A DNA stretch of 64,000 nucleotides from NCBI GenBank assembly GCA_019843655.1, contig JACDQD010000102.1, positions 7,201,501-7,265,500 on the forward strand, read 5' to 3'. The notes below the pieces were generated by a model, which had not been told where the DNA came from, searched no databases, and saw only the letters and a list, made by a program, of their open reading frames with translations. Position 1 is the first letter of the stretch, and the number at the start of each line of letters is the position of its first letter. A program made the translations under genes and the position numbers. Positions 14,170 to 28,559 of the stretch are shown here, piece by piece. The stretch is from Lethocerus indicus. Its lineage: Eukaryota > Arthropoda > Insecta > Hemiptera > Belostomatidae.

Positions 14170-14231
14170 CTGTCACCACTCGCGTTTTTTGCCTATTGTA
14201 GACAGGTTTCGGCATAACACTGTAGTCAGTG
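14170..14231. repeat. Dispersed repeat, first of a pair with 28.5 kb, hammerhead-like formula
   Basis: CTGTCACCACTCGCG, GTAGACAGGTTT and intervening spacing recur at 28,509-28,559 in the same orientation. Here the minus strand ends CACTGACTACAGTG...GCCGAAACCTGTC. The GCCGAAACC and C17-like positions match the hammerhead formula, but the CUGANGA box reads CTGACTA and would not be active. CACTG/CAGTG form a short hairpin at 14,218-14,231. Confidence 0.5.
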
Positions 14232-16918
14232 CCCCAATACATGAGCTTACAGAATTGATATATTCATGAAAATTGACAGATCTCAGTAAAGATACAACAA
14301 TCAACTTATTACCAGAGTCTCCAGCTGTCTCATTCGGAATTTATGAGGCCGAAATTTCGCGGCCTAATTTTAACTTCGGATTCGCTCCGAGGCCTAATTG
14401 TTTCGTTACACTGGGGCCGCTGGAAGTCTGTTCTCTCGGTCGGTGGGGGCGTTCGAGGGCGACGCGCCTGGCGCAGAACCAATTTCTCTTGTATTTAATT
14501 TAAGTTTAATTCAAGTTGTGTTTGGGAAGAGAGCGCGGAATCAGCTGGCCGGTAATTGAAGTTGTCTTAAAAACAATACCCGGCATCAGTTCTAACGAGG
14601 CCCTCTGTGCCTTCTTCTCATTAAGTTTTTTGACGTCTTTATTTATTTCCTATAGGAAAGGTTATTTCTCTTCGAAGGCTAACGAACGCTTTTCCAGATC
14701 GATTTCCAATGACGTGCCTGAACGGAATGACATCGTTCTGTCCTTAAGCATTTCTGAGAATTAACTGGCTTACGCTTGACTGGCATGTCACACCAGATTT
14801 CGCGAGCCTGTAATCTTTTTGCTTCGGTCATGCCGTACATTTACTGCCGGGTCACTTCCTGCTTCTATTGCTTTGGAGCACTACTTTGATTGTGACTCAC
14901 CAACATCAGAAAACTTGCCGGATTGTTAAAGAAATATTGTCGGCACGTGAAATGAAATTCCATCTGGAATGATAATAAGACCCTCTTCCTGGGTAGGTGG
15001 GCGGTTAGATTACATGCACGAAAATGCTTAAGGAGTACTCCATTAAATCAATTTTTTCGTAGATCGTTATATATTAAATTTATAAAATAGCCATCACAAT
15101 TTCTAATCCTAACTTCAATTTATAAAAATATCGAAAATATTTTTCAATTCGATTTGTATTTTGTGCATTAATTTGTACCCTTGTCATACAAAAGTCGGAG
15201 TTTATACAGTATTACTGTAAATGTAGAATTACTTTTCCCGAGTTACCGGATAAAGTTTCGGATAAACGTAAAACCTGTGTTGCCTACTGGGAAATCAGGT
15301 GTTGAATTTTCAAATTTACATATCAACTTGTTGTTTCCGACCTGCCCAGGCACTTTTTCAGCGGTTTTTTTTAAACCCGCCAAGCGAAAAAGGACGTAAT
15401 CAAAACTGGCCAACTGATGTGTTGAATTTTCCCCCCTTGCCTCACACTCATGTTAGTACTCTTGGAATGAATAAGTTGCTTAAGTTTGATTAATTTTTGT
15501 TTCAGGTGAGTTTCCAGACTCCTTGGTAGGCATTCTTGATTAGAGTAAGTAAATACGGAATTATTTAAAGATTGAATACCTTCTAATTGAGTTCAGAATT
15601 GAAGATATCATCTTTGAAATTTAAATTTCAAATATCAAAATATATTACGATATATAAGGTTTACAAGCGGTGTCCTACAGGATACCTGCACCCTCGCCAA
15701 ACCAACTAAGCTAAAAATTACGAATAGAATTTAACTGAGAATTTTGTAATTATGTGCTCAATTGAAGTGAAATGGTTTCCTTTTTACGTTAGTCCTTGTT
15801 ACTGAATGCTCGATCTTGAATTCTTGACATGACAGACTGTCATGATAAAGTACCACGTCAGTGACGTTCAACCATTTAATGCATAGCTAAACAGAGGAAT
15901 TTTTAAGCTATAATTTCCAATTTCAGGGTATTACTGGTTATTCGAAGAAATAGGTTTGGGGAGAAGTTCCTCCAAAACTTTTCAGACCATTTCACCCCTT
16001 TATTTAGGTAGTTCACGATTTAATAGGAGATGTGTTTCACCTATAATATTTGAAAAACTTAAGTTATTGTGTTGTAAATGTTTGTATTGTTCGTTATGTA
16101 TTTGAAGGGGTAGTAGGAACGTGTCGTCCCCAATATTTTCCAAGAGTTGTTCGTGATTTCTGAAACGAAAGTGAGGCCAAATAAAATTGTAAATAACCAT
16201 CGATTTCGTATTAACCAGGGTGCGGTTAAAAGAGGAGGGGAACGGTTCTGCCAATTTTTTTTTTACCGAACTTGAGCCTTCGCCCCCTTTCATCCCGAGG
16301 CCCTATCGCCTCCGAGATTAAGCCGTAAATTTTTGTTATTTGCAACATTTTTAGCCTTCCACGGATTCTCAATTACGAGAAATTCGGCTTTCAACGTGTT
16401 TTAAGCGGCTATTTGGCGGCATTGAAAACTACCCCAGTGTGGGAGCACCCAATTTCCGAACTGCCAATAACATTTGGTTATTAAAACGTGTTCAGAGTAT
16501 TTGTTTATTTTAGATTATATAATATTTTTGAGAATATTATTTAATACATTTTTCGAATCAAAATGCTCTAGTTCGCAATAAAGTGTCAATTAATGTAATT
16601 CAATGTCAATAGTTAAATAAGGCTGCAATTGAAACTCTTTTGAACTAATAAACAATAAATCCTTTACCCTTTAATGAGCCGGTATTAATTCTGCTATACA
16701 GTTTATTATATTCTTAATGTAGCTAAAGCTTGGGTTTCATTCTATTGATCTGTAAGTTAATTTTCATACCAAGAAAATTGCCTTATACTTGTCCCTGAGA
16801 CTGTTCGGATTCTAAATCGAAAAAATACGGGCTCCTCTCAACGGATCCTTCTTTCAAAAGGAATTTACTTTGTTCAATTATTTCCTTTTTCGCCGCCTAA
16901 TTCGCTCCGCCTGCTGTC

Positions 16919-16934
16919 TTTTTTTTTTTTTTTT
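16919..16934. repeat. Poly(T) tract
   Basis: Sixteen T in a row. Confidence 0.9.
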
Positions 16935-18901
16935 ATAAAAGTTCGTTAATTCTGCTATTTAAGTAATCCGAAGGGTTAGCGAGCACAGAGCACCGGCTCA
17001 TTCCGAACTGGACTCTTTAATCATTTTTCTGTCCCATTACCTCCGACATTTTTTGAGCAGGACCGCCTCTCTTATTGCAGGGGAAAAAGGATTTTCATAC
17101 TGAATTTAGAAACGAACTTCACCAACTAGATTGTTATCGGGTTTGAAATAATTTTGCCAAAAAAGGCTGGCAATAGGAATGTCGAAGTTGAATCCTAGTT
17201 AGTCTTATAGCGTCCACCGAGCCAATAAAACTTCCGAATACAAATGCTCTATAAAATTGGGAGTGCCTCAATTTCCGTCCTTGTTCTGATCAAAGCTTTC
17301 ATTTGATAAGGGGCTTTCTTGTTTATATTTTATGTTTGAATTTGAATTGTAAATAGCAGAATCGAGGAGTAGTGAAAGTCTCGAAAGACTATCTCTGGAC
17401 TCAATGTAACGTTGATGAAAATATATTCGAGATTAGAATGACTACAGTCCATATTAAATGGCTGTTTAGAGGCTGTTCGGGGAATGTTAAATGGTGTTTT
17501 GGTCAAGGAAACGTTATCCTCTCCCGGTTTTTAAATGGCATTATGAATGTAGGGACCGCGCCGACCGCCGATTCTCTCTGTCTCTCGACAGTCCAGTCAC
17601 GTTTACCGTCTCCCAGCTGATTATTTTTTGCCATTGTCTTTATAAATATACAGTTGTAAATCACGCCCCCAAAAAGTCGACTGTTTTCACCCTCTTGTAT
17701 ACATTTTAACTTTTTACATCCTCAGCCTGTCCCGAACTACGGGCGGCCTCTCTCATTTATGAGCCTGTCATTTCACTGTGATACTTATTAATTTTACCAC
17801 ATTAAGTTCAATTCATATGAATTCCAAAAATCAACAACTCACAATATTTATAAAAAACAAGTATTTATTTTAAATTAGGAATATATAAAATATAAGTAGG
17901 CTGTAGAAATAGGGGATGTCTCTCGATAATATTTCGTTTGAACTGATGAGTAGTATTATGGTGTCATTGTTTTTGATGTTATTTATAAATATGAGATATC
18001 AGTAAATTAATTTCCAATTTTTTTAATAAAAATGTTTTATCACATTTATCAACCGCTGCATTAAATTGAGCACAATAGGATCCAGGAAATGTTAGTAAAC
18101 CAAGTGGTTGATTAGTACTTATTTTCAGTCATTGTAGGTTGTTGATTCGATCCCATCTCTTCTTATTACCTCTAATACTCTTCGAGTCAAGCGATTCCTG
18201 TACCGACCAAATGAAAGGCGTTAATCGAGGCGCCGAGTGGTTGGTTAGTGGCGGGTTGGGGGTGGGGTTTTCAACGAACGCATTGCAGGAAGGATTTTTT
18301 TTATGGGACCCGATTTAATGGGCCTAGCCATCCATGTAATTGGGATATCGGGCGGCGCCTCCCCGCAATTCCCGGCCATACTCCCAAGGCAGTTAACCTG
18401 ATCGATCGGCCCGGATAAACGACGAAATCGAGTGACCCGCACCGATTTCGAGACTATTTTGAATGCAGTTATAGTTACGTGGGAAATGGCGGTTACATAA
18501 AAGGAGTTACTAAGAGAAGGAGCGACACCGCGATTCTTTCAGATCTATGCTCATTATACACGAAAATAAACTACAGTGTAATTGTTCAGTAATAATTTCC
18601 TCCGCGTACTTCATCCACTGGTCTTACGAAAATTCTGCCCGAACACTATCGCTCTGTTGCAATATTATATTGCGTAAACATATATTTTTTTGGGATTCCA
18701 AATTCGTGCTAATTGCCAAGCCAAACAATGTACGCGGTAAGCGCCGGGATGACGCAACGCTGATTAGGTGCGACCAATTAATCGACAACCGTATCCAGTT
18801 GACTGAATGCTTACATCTAGCCGCCTACTCATGTCTAATTCTCTCTGATGCAATGCGATGGTTAGCTGAGCTAACAGAGGGGGCATTAGCCCTGTTCCAC
18901 T

Positions 18902-18944
18902 AAAGTGCGATATACCAAAGTGCAGCATGCCAAGGTGCAGTGCC
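18902..18944. repeat. Three tandem units of about 15 bp
   Basis: Units AAAGTGCGATATACC, AAAGTGCAGCATGCC and AAGGTGCAGTGCC follow each other directly. Only internal positions differ. Confidence 0.6.
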
Positions 18945-20691
18945 TCTCACTTAAATGTCACCTTATGTACCGTTCATTTCGGTAATTATTTTCTAATTGG
19001 CATTGACAGGTGTGGGACGGCCACAAGGGGATAAAAAAGATCATTCAACCGATATGTTTCAATAATCAACTCTCGGGAATGCTACTGATGACAGAAAATG
19101 GTCTAACATTGGACCAATAAGAAGAGATAAATAAGTTGCTAATTAATGGTTAACAATGACGGTGCCAGAAGTAATTAAATAATGGCATTTTAGGATTCTT
19201 TTCAAACCGTATATTTGTATTCCTGGTAATATATTTTGGATTTTCATTTCCCCGATGAGAAAAATTCCGTGAAAGTGTTTTATTTTCTATCTAAATAATA
19301 TAAACTCCATCCTTCATTTAGTATTCTTCATTTCGCCTGACTTATCTTACAACTCGCAACATCTTTGCCTGAATTTTTTTCATTTTTCTGCGCTTGTGAA
19401 CAATACATTAGTTTATTAAATATTATGGTGTTTAGGGATTACACTGTTTTTTCGTGTAACTTCCAGTACAAAAAACATGAAAAATAAATTTGAAGCAGCC
19501 CCATGAAAAACTCTAAACATACAAAGCCTATAAAGGGCTTTTGCATTGTGCGAGGATGGATTGTTACATTTCCCAAGCGTTTCCTATAATAAATAATGCA
19601 TTTAAATGGTGTATCGATTCTAGCCCCGGAAGGGGTCAAGTTAGTAGGGTCAAACCGTGTATGACTTAGAGGCAATACCGTACGATTATTCAAGACAGCC
19701 TAATTTCCCTTCCATAATATACGGAATATGCTAATATTAGCGATAGTATTACATCATACGCTTGACGGGTATTTACAGCTGTCCCATTCGCGATGGTTCT
19801 GACACAGCCATTTAGTTGAGCGTAGTCGAGCACGCAACAATTCTCTTACCACCACCGCGTGATTTCCACTTCTGATTTACCTACCGGACAAATTATAATC
19901 ATCCAAATTATTATATTAAACGATAAAAGATATATTTCCTCTCGTTTTTGCACTCTACTTCTAAGAGGAACATCTTAGTTTTACGAATATTACGAATTTT
20001 TTTCTCAAGATTCTAAACATCAACAAGAGGCATTCGGCTTGATTGGAGAGTGAATTTTCAGAGCCGGCAACGAGGAAGACTGTATTGTTGTATAACGTCT
20101 CGGAACGCTCCCAAGAGATGAATCGATCCCTTCGAAATTTCGACTTTCTAAACGTATTATCAATTCATTTTGTGAACGTCTAACGCGAACCGGGAGCCGG
20201 TCATTATTTGGCCCCATCGTCAATTCGAAAGTCCCCCTATGAATATTGTAGTATTTTCGATCAGCCAGAGCTTTATTAGTCATCGTTTTCGATTCCTTCA
20301 ATGTGTATCTCATGGATGTCCAATAAATATGAGAGCATTAATGTTTTTATTATATTGCTTAAATTTTCGAACAGCCGATTGTTTAATTCTTTCAATGTTA
20401 ACCTCTACTCATTGTTAGCACTTATTTAGTACGTTAAAAGAACATCAGCAAAAATAATAATAAGAATTGTAATTGAAAACAACTATAGTTACGTTTATTT
20501 AAGCAATTGCTCCTCCTGTTTCTGGGGCTTGATTTAATAGTCATTTTTTCATCTTTGGAAACAAATGATTATTTGGGTATAAGAAGAATTAATAATCAGT
20601 CATTGAAAGAAACAGGATTATAAAAAGATTCGCTCTTCATAAATTGTATTCCTACCGCAAATATAAGGAAAATAACGTCCTTTTATCAAAT

Positions 20692-20733
20692 CAGCGAGAG
20701 GAGACAGAAGAATGCGAACTCTACTCTACGCGA
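20692..20733 (+). mobile_element. Fragment of the hammerhead repeat, terminal block only
   Basis: CAGCGAGAGGAGACAGAA matches the right-arm block of the copies at 31.6 and 38.9 kb over 18 bases. A weaker match to the following CGAAATCTAC segment continues after it. The ribozyme part is absent. Confidence 0.45.
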
Positions 20734-23700
20734 AAATCACGTCTTTATTCCTTTACTGTTCCTCATGTTATCTGGCATATTGCGTATACCATCCAACGGA
20801 AACTCCATTGCGATATAATTCATTCTACGAATTTGCCTATAATACAAAAAAAACTAGCGGTTGCAATAATAAAGAGAGAGAAGGTTTTTTTTTCAGCCGA
20901 CTCAATATATTTAAGTGGGAAGGCGTCGAAAATAAAAGGAGGTTTCAGGCGGGGACCGAAATAACCGCGTGGCAGAGGCGATATTTAATGAAAGGCCGGC
21001 TACCCACGGCCCACCGTGAAAAATTCCGCACCAACCGCCCCCGGCCAAAGCAACAGAGAAACGCCCCTCTTCTTCTCCAACCCATCTTCATCCTCGCTTC
21101 TCCAACATTTGGGCTTTAATACATTTTTACACCGGCGAAGAAATAAGCGGCTTCTTCAAAAGTTCTCGCCCAACTGGAAAAAGTTGGCACCGGCCTACTG
21201 TTTGATGACTTACCGACCCCCGCGTCCGCTCGCCCTCCCTCCCACCCTTTGATGGTTTTTTTCGCCCTACTGCCGCCGCAGTACCGGTGTTTTGTTTGAT
21301 GTTTTTCTATTTCAAAAATGACTCCGATCGAGAAATGTATTAGGTCCGAGGGTGCACCAATTATTATGATTTCCATTAAATGATTTTAGGTTCACCACGT
21401 CCGGCGTCTAACCATTTTCAGTTTCTTTTCAGCCTCGTACTGTCTTATATAAGAGCACAAATAATAAACTTCAATCAAACCATTTATTGAAAAAAAAACA
21501 AATATTTTAGTCTTCTCACACATTTTCTGAATGTTCAGAATATGATAATTATATAGTATCCAGTTAATAAAACGCCGATTAATATGAATCAGTAAATGTG
21601 AACTGATTGCACTGTGAATTCCTCGCATGAAATTATCGCAGGGAATGAAACGTTAAATGAATTCCATAACAAATCGATTTATTTTAACAAAGCCGGAATG
21701 GTATTTATAATGTTAACTTTACTTGTAAGTATTATTAGCTTGTAATTACAGTTAAATCACGATACTCGGTTCTACAATAGCGTAATCGTTTTCTTTGCAC
21801 TTTCCGTGTAATAGTCCGAATTTAATAAAGGCGAGATGACTCGCTTTGACAAGGAAACCCATCAGCGTCGCTCTGACAACTGAACGCGGCTTTGGAACCC
21901 AATTTTAGAGCGTGATATTTCGAATTAAGACGGCTTAACTCTGGGCTGGGTTTGAACTGTGGGTGGGTACACCTTATTTTAGGTCCGACCCCGAACCCTA
22001 CCAACTTTAGCTATTAACTCTTCCAGAATTCATTTAAAGAGTAAAACTTATCAGATTAGACTCAATGAAATAGGCGGGCGACCATCCATCCTTGGGCGCA
22101 GGCTTGGGGCCACTTCAAGCTTCGGCCGTCCGCTACTAATTTTCCTTGGTACAATTGTGCATTATATGCGAATGCCCAGGTACAAACTTGTACAGTATGT
22201 GATATCGGGTTAATAATCAGTTGGATTTCTTCATACTTTAAATCCTAGGTTTGTTTATTGCTTTATGCCACTGCTACTCCAGATCGTTAAATCACTTTTA
22301 GCATAAACCCTCCCTGAATTTCGGTTTATGATTATTTTCAGATGGTTTGTAAAACCAGCCAGATTCAACTAAGATTGCTAAAACGGATATTGGTCGAAAA
22401 CGAAACGATTTTTAACACCCATAATATACTTCCTTCGGTCTCATTCCAATAGAACAACATACGCGGTTTAATTCATCAATTTAACTTTCAGCTTTTTGAA
22501 GATGCCGTGTTCGAATCGCGTTGGCATTCAATTTATACTCGTACTCAACCTTAATCCAGTTTATTCTCATGAAAGGAGATACGGATAGTTCAACCTGCTT
22601 TTTGCAACTGCAAGAAAACAACAATCCGTCCACACAGTTCTGACGTAATAATTATCAGAGCTTGTTACAACACGATATTGGCACCGCCAATCCTGTATCC
22701 ACTGCTGTGGGTCGGTGCCAGGTTTATAACCGGATTCCGGTCTGAACCGCCATAAATATTGTCACACGAGGAGGAAATGCATATGCCGATGATTGAGAAA
22801 AAAGAAAGGTCTAAAATAGGGAGAATATAGCAAATATTATTGAGGTGGTGTTTTAATTATACACTTTAATTATATATTACTATGAACTCTAATTTTGAGA
22901 TAGTATTTCAATTCTTTTCTAGTAAATATTCCTATTGCGAGGACCACAATAGTTTTTTTAATTCTAAAAATCGCCGAAAGGGCCATATCGTGTAATGCAC
23001 TTAATAATGATTTAAATATAGCTTTAACGCAACATACCAAACCTTTATAGTACTTTCAAAATGTACTTACTGTTGCATACGTCTGCCACGTGTGAGGAAT
23101 GTTGCAGCGTTAAAGCAGATAGTGCTAGAACAAGCATTTATCAGCTCTCTACAGAGGTAATAGGATTACTTTGCTTAACTACATTATGTTCGTTTTATAT
23201 CTGAGAAACCGGTTTTAATCAAATACTTTACAGTGTCTACTAAATTTTAATATTTAGGTCGTGTTTATCAACCGAATTAGAAAACAAAATAAAACATTTA
23301 AAACGTTTCTACAACGTTACGAACTAAAAAGGCAATCGAGCAATAAAATGTGATTGTAATACACATTTTTAAGATTTATGTAACACTACGCCTACAATTT
23401 GTTAAATTTATTTAACAAATAACCTCTAGCTCGAATCGAACTTCCGTGCTAATAATAATTAACATGATGACGATTTTATGCAAAACGTTTTCTTTCTGTT
23501 AAACACAATTCGTACAATTAAAACTGTTAAAATGTCTTCCGAATTTATCAAGACCATTTTAATTCCAAACCTCTTTTCAAGACGAACGCCAATTATTCAG
23601 TCCAAGTTGGCGACCGAGGTCCGAAAAATTTACATGAAAGGTTTATTGAAAAATTCCCAATTTTTTAAATAGGGACTTGTGGCGGGGGTCCTTTGACAGT

Positions 23701-26700
23701 TGGAACGATTGAAGGCTTTGGACAGTGAAAACTCAATTCGGATTCCGGGACTGCAAAGCGGGTAAATCTAAGTTGCGGTACTTCTCCGATTACTTTAAGC
23801 CCCGGACTTTTGAGGTCGCCGCAGTCTTACACATACTCCCGTCTCCTTTTTAGAAGCAGTCAACTCGAATTTAATCTACTTATCAGACCATTAAATTAAA
23901 TAACGTTAAATTCGCCCGGCTTCATTCGACTGAAGATTTAAAGATGGAATATTCAGTAGTTTGGTAATTCCGTGAATTGATTCTTGGTAATTGTTAATTA
24001 GCATGTCCAATTTCAAAACCGACAGTGCTTACATTAAAATATAATGATTACATTTGTACATCCTTTATTGAACGGATACGATATCATATAGATAGATATA
24101 ATTGTTTCTCAAGATCATTGTATTTGGTGTTCTCGAAATTTATTGGTAGAATTTTTCATTTTAGTTCGAATTTATTCTCTGAATTATAGTATTACCTGTG
24201 AACAATTAATCAAACAGAAAAAACGAATTATGTATTATACGAAAGACACATTTGTAAGTCTAGCAATGGGGAACGATAGCGTCGACAAAGTCCGCACGTG
24301 ATATACTAGATTTACATTTAATATTAGAATTTGGTTATTGCTATTGACCGAAGTCAGCAGTGAACCTTCCCTCGTGCTATCGCAACAATTCCACGGCTAT
24401 GAGTGAAAACCAGATTACCGGACAATTTTTCATTCGCCTTTCTAAGCATTCGGTAGGCTAAGACTCGTTCTATGTTTTCCATCCCATGAATAATGGATGA
24501 ACAAAAGATCATCGTGTCCCTTTTTTGGCTCTTTAGTTGAATTTTCATGAAACTTGGTCTGCTCGGTTAGGGGAGGCCGGGAGGAGGAAAAAATATTCCG
24601 AACAAAGCTATACAAGTGTATTAAAGACCTCGCTATTATAACAGTGAACACTTTTAAAGTGCACCTGATTGTTGTTCCTTTATATCGGTTCCTTTAAATT
24701 ACTTTATGGTTCTCACTGATGCAGTGTGGTGAGGAAACATACAACCATGAAATGCTTTACTGATCAAATACCCAAAAAATATCTAAAATCGAATTCTCTG
24801 GACCCAATGTTATGATGTATTTCTTGGGTTAACTGGCCTTATAACACATATACAATAATATTAGCAAATATAAAACAATTTATTCACTTTCAATACTTTT
24901 ATTCGAAAACGTAATGCCATAACATTCGTACAGCCAGAAAATAATTACTAGTTGAAAATCCCCAGTATAAGACAGCTTTGAAATTTATTTCGTACTTCGG
25001 AGATATTTTTCTGCTGTATTCCCCGGCTAAACCTTTCTATGTAATTTCTAAAACTTTGCAGTTGGTTGGCGTTATAGCTGCAGTTGTACAGGGGGGGCGG
25101 CGTATGTGTCTTGCCTTTAAACTGGCCCTTAAAACTCTCGCCTACAATCAGGCATAGTTACTTTGGGTAGAGGCATACTTGGGAAAGCTATTTCCCCTCA
25201 GACCCGAGAACCTTCTTCCCGGTTATTATTACAGTCCTTTGCTTCAAACTACTTAACACTTCTCTTGGAGATCCGGCCGCCCACTTAAAGTAGTGCAGAA
25301 GCTGGCTAGACGGCTCAAAAGCGCTTTAACCCGAGTGTTCTCCGCCTCAAATAATCCACCGTATTGCGGATAATTTCAAAAATTTATTTGAACCCAAACT
25401 TTGCCTTAGCTCATTTTCCAGAGTTGAAGATATTAATTGCAGTCTATTCCTTTCTATAGGTTACACGTGGCTAATGAGTGAATATTAAATAAACACAACC
25501 TATTTATTAGTTCAGTTCATTGTCGATCAGAAAAAAATTAAAAGGGCAAGAAGGGGGGCCTCTTACCCAAATATTGGGGTAGGTTTTTCCTTGCACCTTG
25601 AAAGTGAGAATGAATAAACAGGAAAAAGAAAATTAATACTGTAGTCTACACGATTGTAATGTACTCATCTATAGCGTTACGAATCGCACCGCGAAACAGT
25701 CGCATTTACATTCCTCTTGCATAACGCATAATGAAATTCAGTGCTTATACAAGAGTACCGTTATCGCTTCGGATTCCTTTCGGAGAGGACAGTTGAGTTG
25801 AGCGAGGGCAAAATTTGATACGCGGTCTTTCTGATGAGTAATTACAATATCAATGTGAGCTTAAATTTATAAACTAAGTTAGCCTCTAGGTTAACAATTA
25901 ACGGATCGTATCGGAAATCCCGAAAAGCATCTGAATAACCTGTTTCTCTTCTTTACTTGATGACTGTAGAAAATATACAGACAAAACATTTTCTACATTC
26001 AATTTGTAATATGAAACATGGATGGAAAATTCCAAAAAAATTATGTTAAATTTAAATTAAACGCTGAATTGTCTTATTCGAGAGGTGGTTTCAGGCAGCG
26101 TTTGTCGTCCGAGTTACACTTATTGCTTCAAGGTGACTGCGCTTAATATTCGTCTTGATAACGGACAGTATTATATAATTGCGACTTGTGATGTCTACAA
26201 TAAAAAAGGACTTATCTCCACGCGGCATTTATATGCATGAACGAGCACGTTCCGGTAATCAACAAAGTCGGGGTTTTTATGGAATTTCCTACAACTAATC
26301 ATGGCTCAATTCCACTTCAGCTCCATTTGCGCTATCAAGAACTGTCATAAAGTAAATGATTTTGATAATGTAAACAAGGCAATAGTTATCGTGATGAATT
26401 TTTGAATTCCTTTCCATGCTTTCAGTTATCAAGCGAGATTAACACTTATTAGACTGATGGCAGCACACGTAACGCTATTTAAGTATTATTATAGCGAATT
26501 TTCCTATCTAAGAACTTATTATTAAATAATGAGGAGCCAATGTTAAAAAATATGATATATTTTTTAAGTTTGGTAACGGCAGATACTCGTTTTTTGTAAA
26601 AGAAAGTAACGAAGATATTTCAATTGTGTTATCTTCCAGAAATTGAGACAGTATATCAAAGAAGCGCAATTTTCCCATTCTTTTAATGTGCTAATTTCCT

Positions 26701-28508
26701 CAATGCGTGTGTGTGTGCGTTGTGTATATTTAACGTGTTCAATTATTATTCTAATTGGCTATAAAAAAAACTACCTAACGCACAATTACCTCCAGTTTTA
26801 GAATCCGACATAATAAGACAATATTGGGATAACGAGCGCGAGACATACTTTATATATTGCCCGGAGTATTCAACCCGATATTCTGAACACGATTGCATCT
26901 AAGGCAAGTCTAATTCGTGCCAAATCATCCTACTGGACCGAGACCGTAAATCATACGATTTGGAATAATGGCGTTCGATCGAATCACGTTTATTTCAGCG
27001 TCATTACGTACCAAATTCGATGGTTGCGTCCAGCGGTGTTATTCAGCCGGTTCGGCCGTACCGGTTATTCATTTTTTTTTCGTTCCCATGATCAAAATAA
27101 CATTAATTCGTTACATCAAAATAAGGGCGGCATAAAGATTAAAAAAGAAAAGGAAAATAAATGGCTTGAAACAAGAGCATTGACACGCCTGGATTACTGG
27201 AAGAAAACAGAAATTTCGCTACCTCTAAATTTAATTAGAGTGTGTTGAAATAATTTTATTATACCTTTCGATCTTCTGCCTTTTTACGCTGGTGAGCCGT
27301 AAATTTGTGTTACTGATACACATGAAAATTACCAAATGTCTTCGGTAATATATTGGGCTGGCAACTAAATAATTGCGGCTTTTTGGGAACCTTCGTGTTT
27401 CCTGTTAGGAAATAAGATCGCGAAATGTTACGCTGCCACGAGCGTTTGTTATGTCCCCTTCTAATTTAAATAAATCAGATGCGCGTATTTCTAGTAGAAG
27501 GGCCCGCGGACAAAGATTGTTTATTAAGGTTTGACCCGAAACGGCTGTTGGTGGTTGGTTGGCTGAGGGGTCACCTGTTGAACCTGGGACAGTTGTTCCG
27601 GTGGAGCCGGCCGCCAAGAACCGGACCGAGCGGATGTTTTATTAATGATATAGCGGTAAAAACTATAACAGTGTGGGTAATTACGTTGGTTGACCGCCTT
27701 CTCCGACCCAGAACAACTTTAGCGCGCTCATCCTGTGAAATCACTTACATTGTCCGAAAATCAGACGCGTAAACACTTTGCTGAAATATCAGTTCAGGCA
27801 TCAGAAATGTAGGCTTGAACGTAATATAGATTTCATTCGATTAGAACGGCTCTCTAGACTTATTTTAGGGTTTTTATTTCAGGTTTCATACTGAAATTAC
27901 AGTTTATGACTGGAAGCCCTCAGACGGAGACTAGAAGTAATGCCAGGTTATATGAAATCTTGAATCAAATAATTTCTTCGTTCTGCACCATAATATGTGG
28001 TATAATCCGATGTGGCCTTGAGGACGGTTGCTCTAACTGTTTCGGAATTCTAACGATATTCGAATCTACTATGGTGTTGCGACAGTTTCTCCAACATCTT
28101 CTATATAAATAATTCAAAAATAATTGCGCCCAAGGATCTCTTAGTGCAGCCGTCTGCTACTGGCTGCGTTACGCTGACGTTTTACGATTCTCTGAAATAT
28201 GCATTCGACGGCCGTGTCGTTGGCGATTCGCCATGACATTGTGCCCGAGGTTTTCGTAATACTGGCTTTGATGTATGGAAATTTAAAGGTGTAGTGAATG
28301 TCTAACCTATGTCGTAATTGCTCATTCTTCCAGACGATTACAGTCGTTTTTCACCTCAGGATTATTGCTGTATTTTTTAATATCTTTAAGAAAACATTCC
28401 CATTAATAATTGTTTCAGTCTGGATCCCGTATACATTAAATTCTCGAAACTTTTAATTCCTTTATTTCTATAAATAATTTATTTTACAGTCTAAAACGTT
28501 AGGATTAT
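20734..28508. other. Non-coding stretch, no gene recognised
   Basis: Open frames are short and unrecognised. GC-richer patches lie at about 20,940-21,260, 25,080-25,340 and 27,500-27,640. The 135-codon frame at 20,712-21,119 follows no recognised domain. A frame of 36 codons starts directly at an ATTATTTTCAG acceptor at 22,342, without a known family. Confidence 0.4.
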
Positions 28509-28559
28509 CTGTCAACACTCGCGTTTTTGGTCAATTGGTGTAGACAGGTTTTGCCACAC
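28509..28559. repeat. Dispersed repeat, second of a pair with 14.2 kb
   Basis: CTGTCAACACTCGCG and GTAGACAGGTTTTG match the copy at 14,170. The GCCGAAACC part has changed to GGCAAAACC on the minus strand, so this copy lacks the hammerhead GAAA box. Confidence 0.5.

Larger units (their letters stand above)
14232..20691. other. Non-coding stretch, no gene recognised
   Basis: No coding family was recognised. There is a run of 16 T at 16,919-16,934. A GC-rich patch at about 18,185-18,435 has overlapping frames on both strands and no domain. A strong TTTTTGTTTCAG acceptor-like string ends at about 15,505 but is followed by only a few open codons. Confidence 0.4.

Noticed and set aside
22342..22452. 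37-codon frame starting at an acceptor
   Set aside because: AT-rich, ends at a stop without a poly(A) signal nearby, and no partner exon was found.
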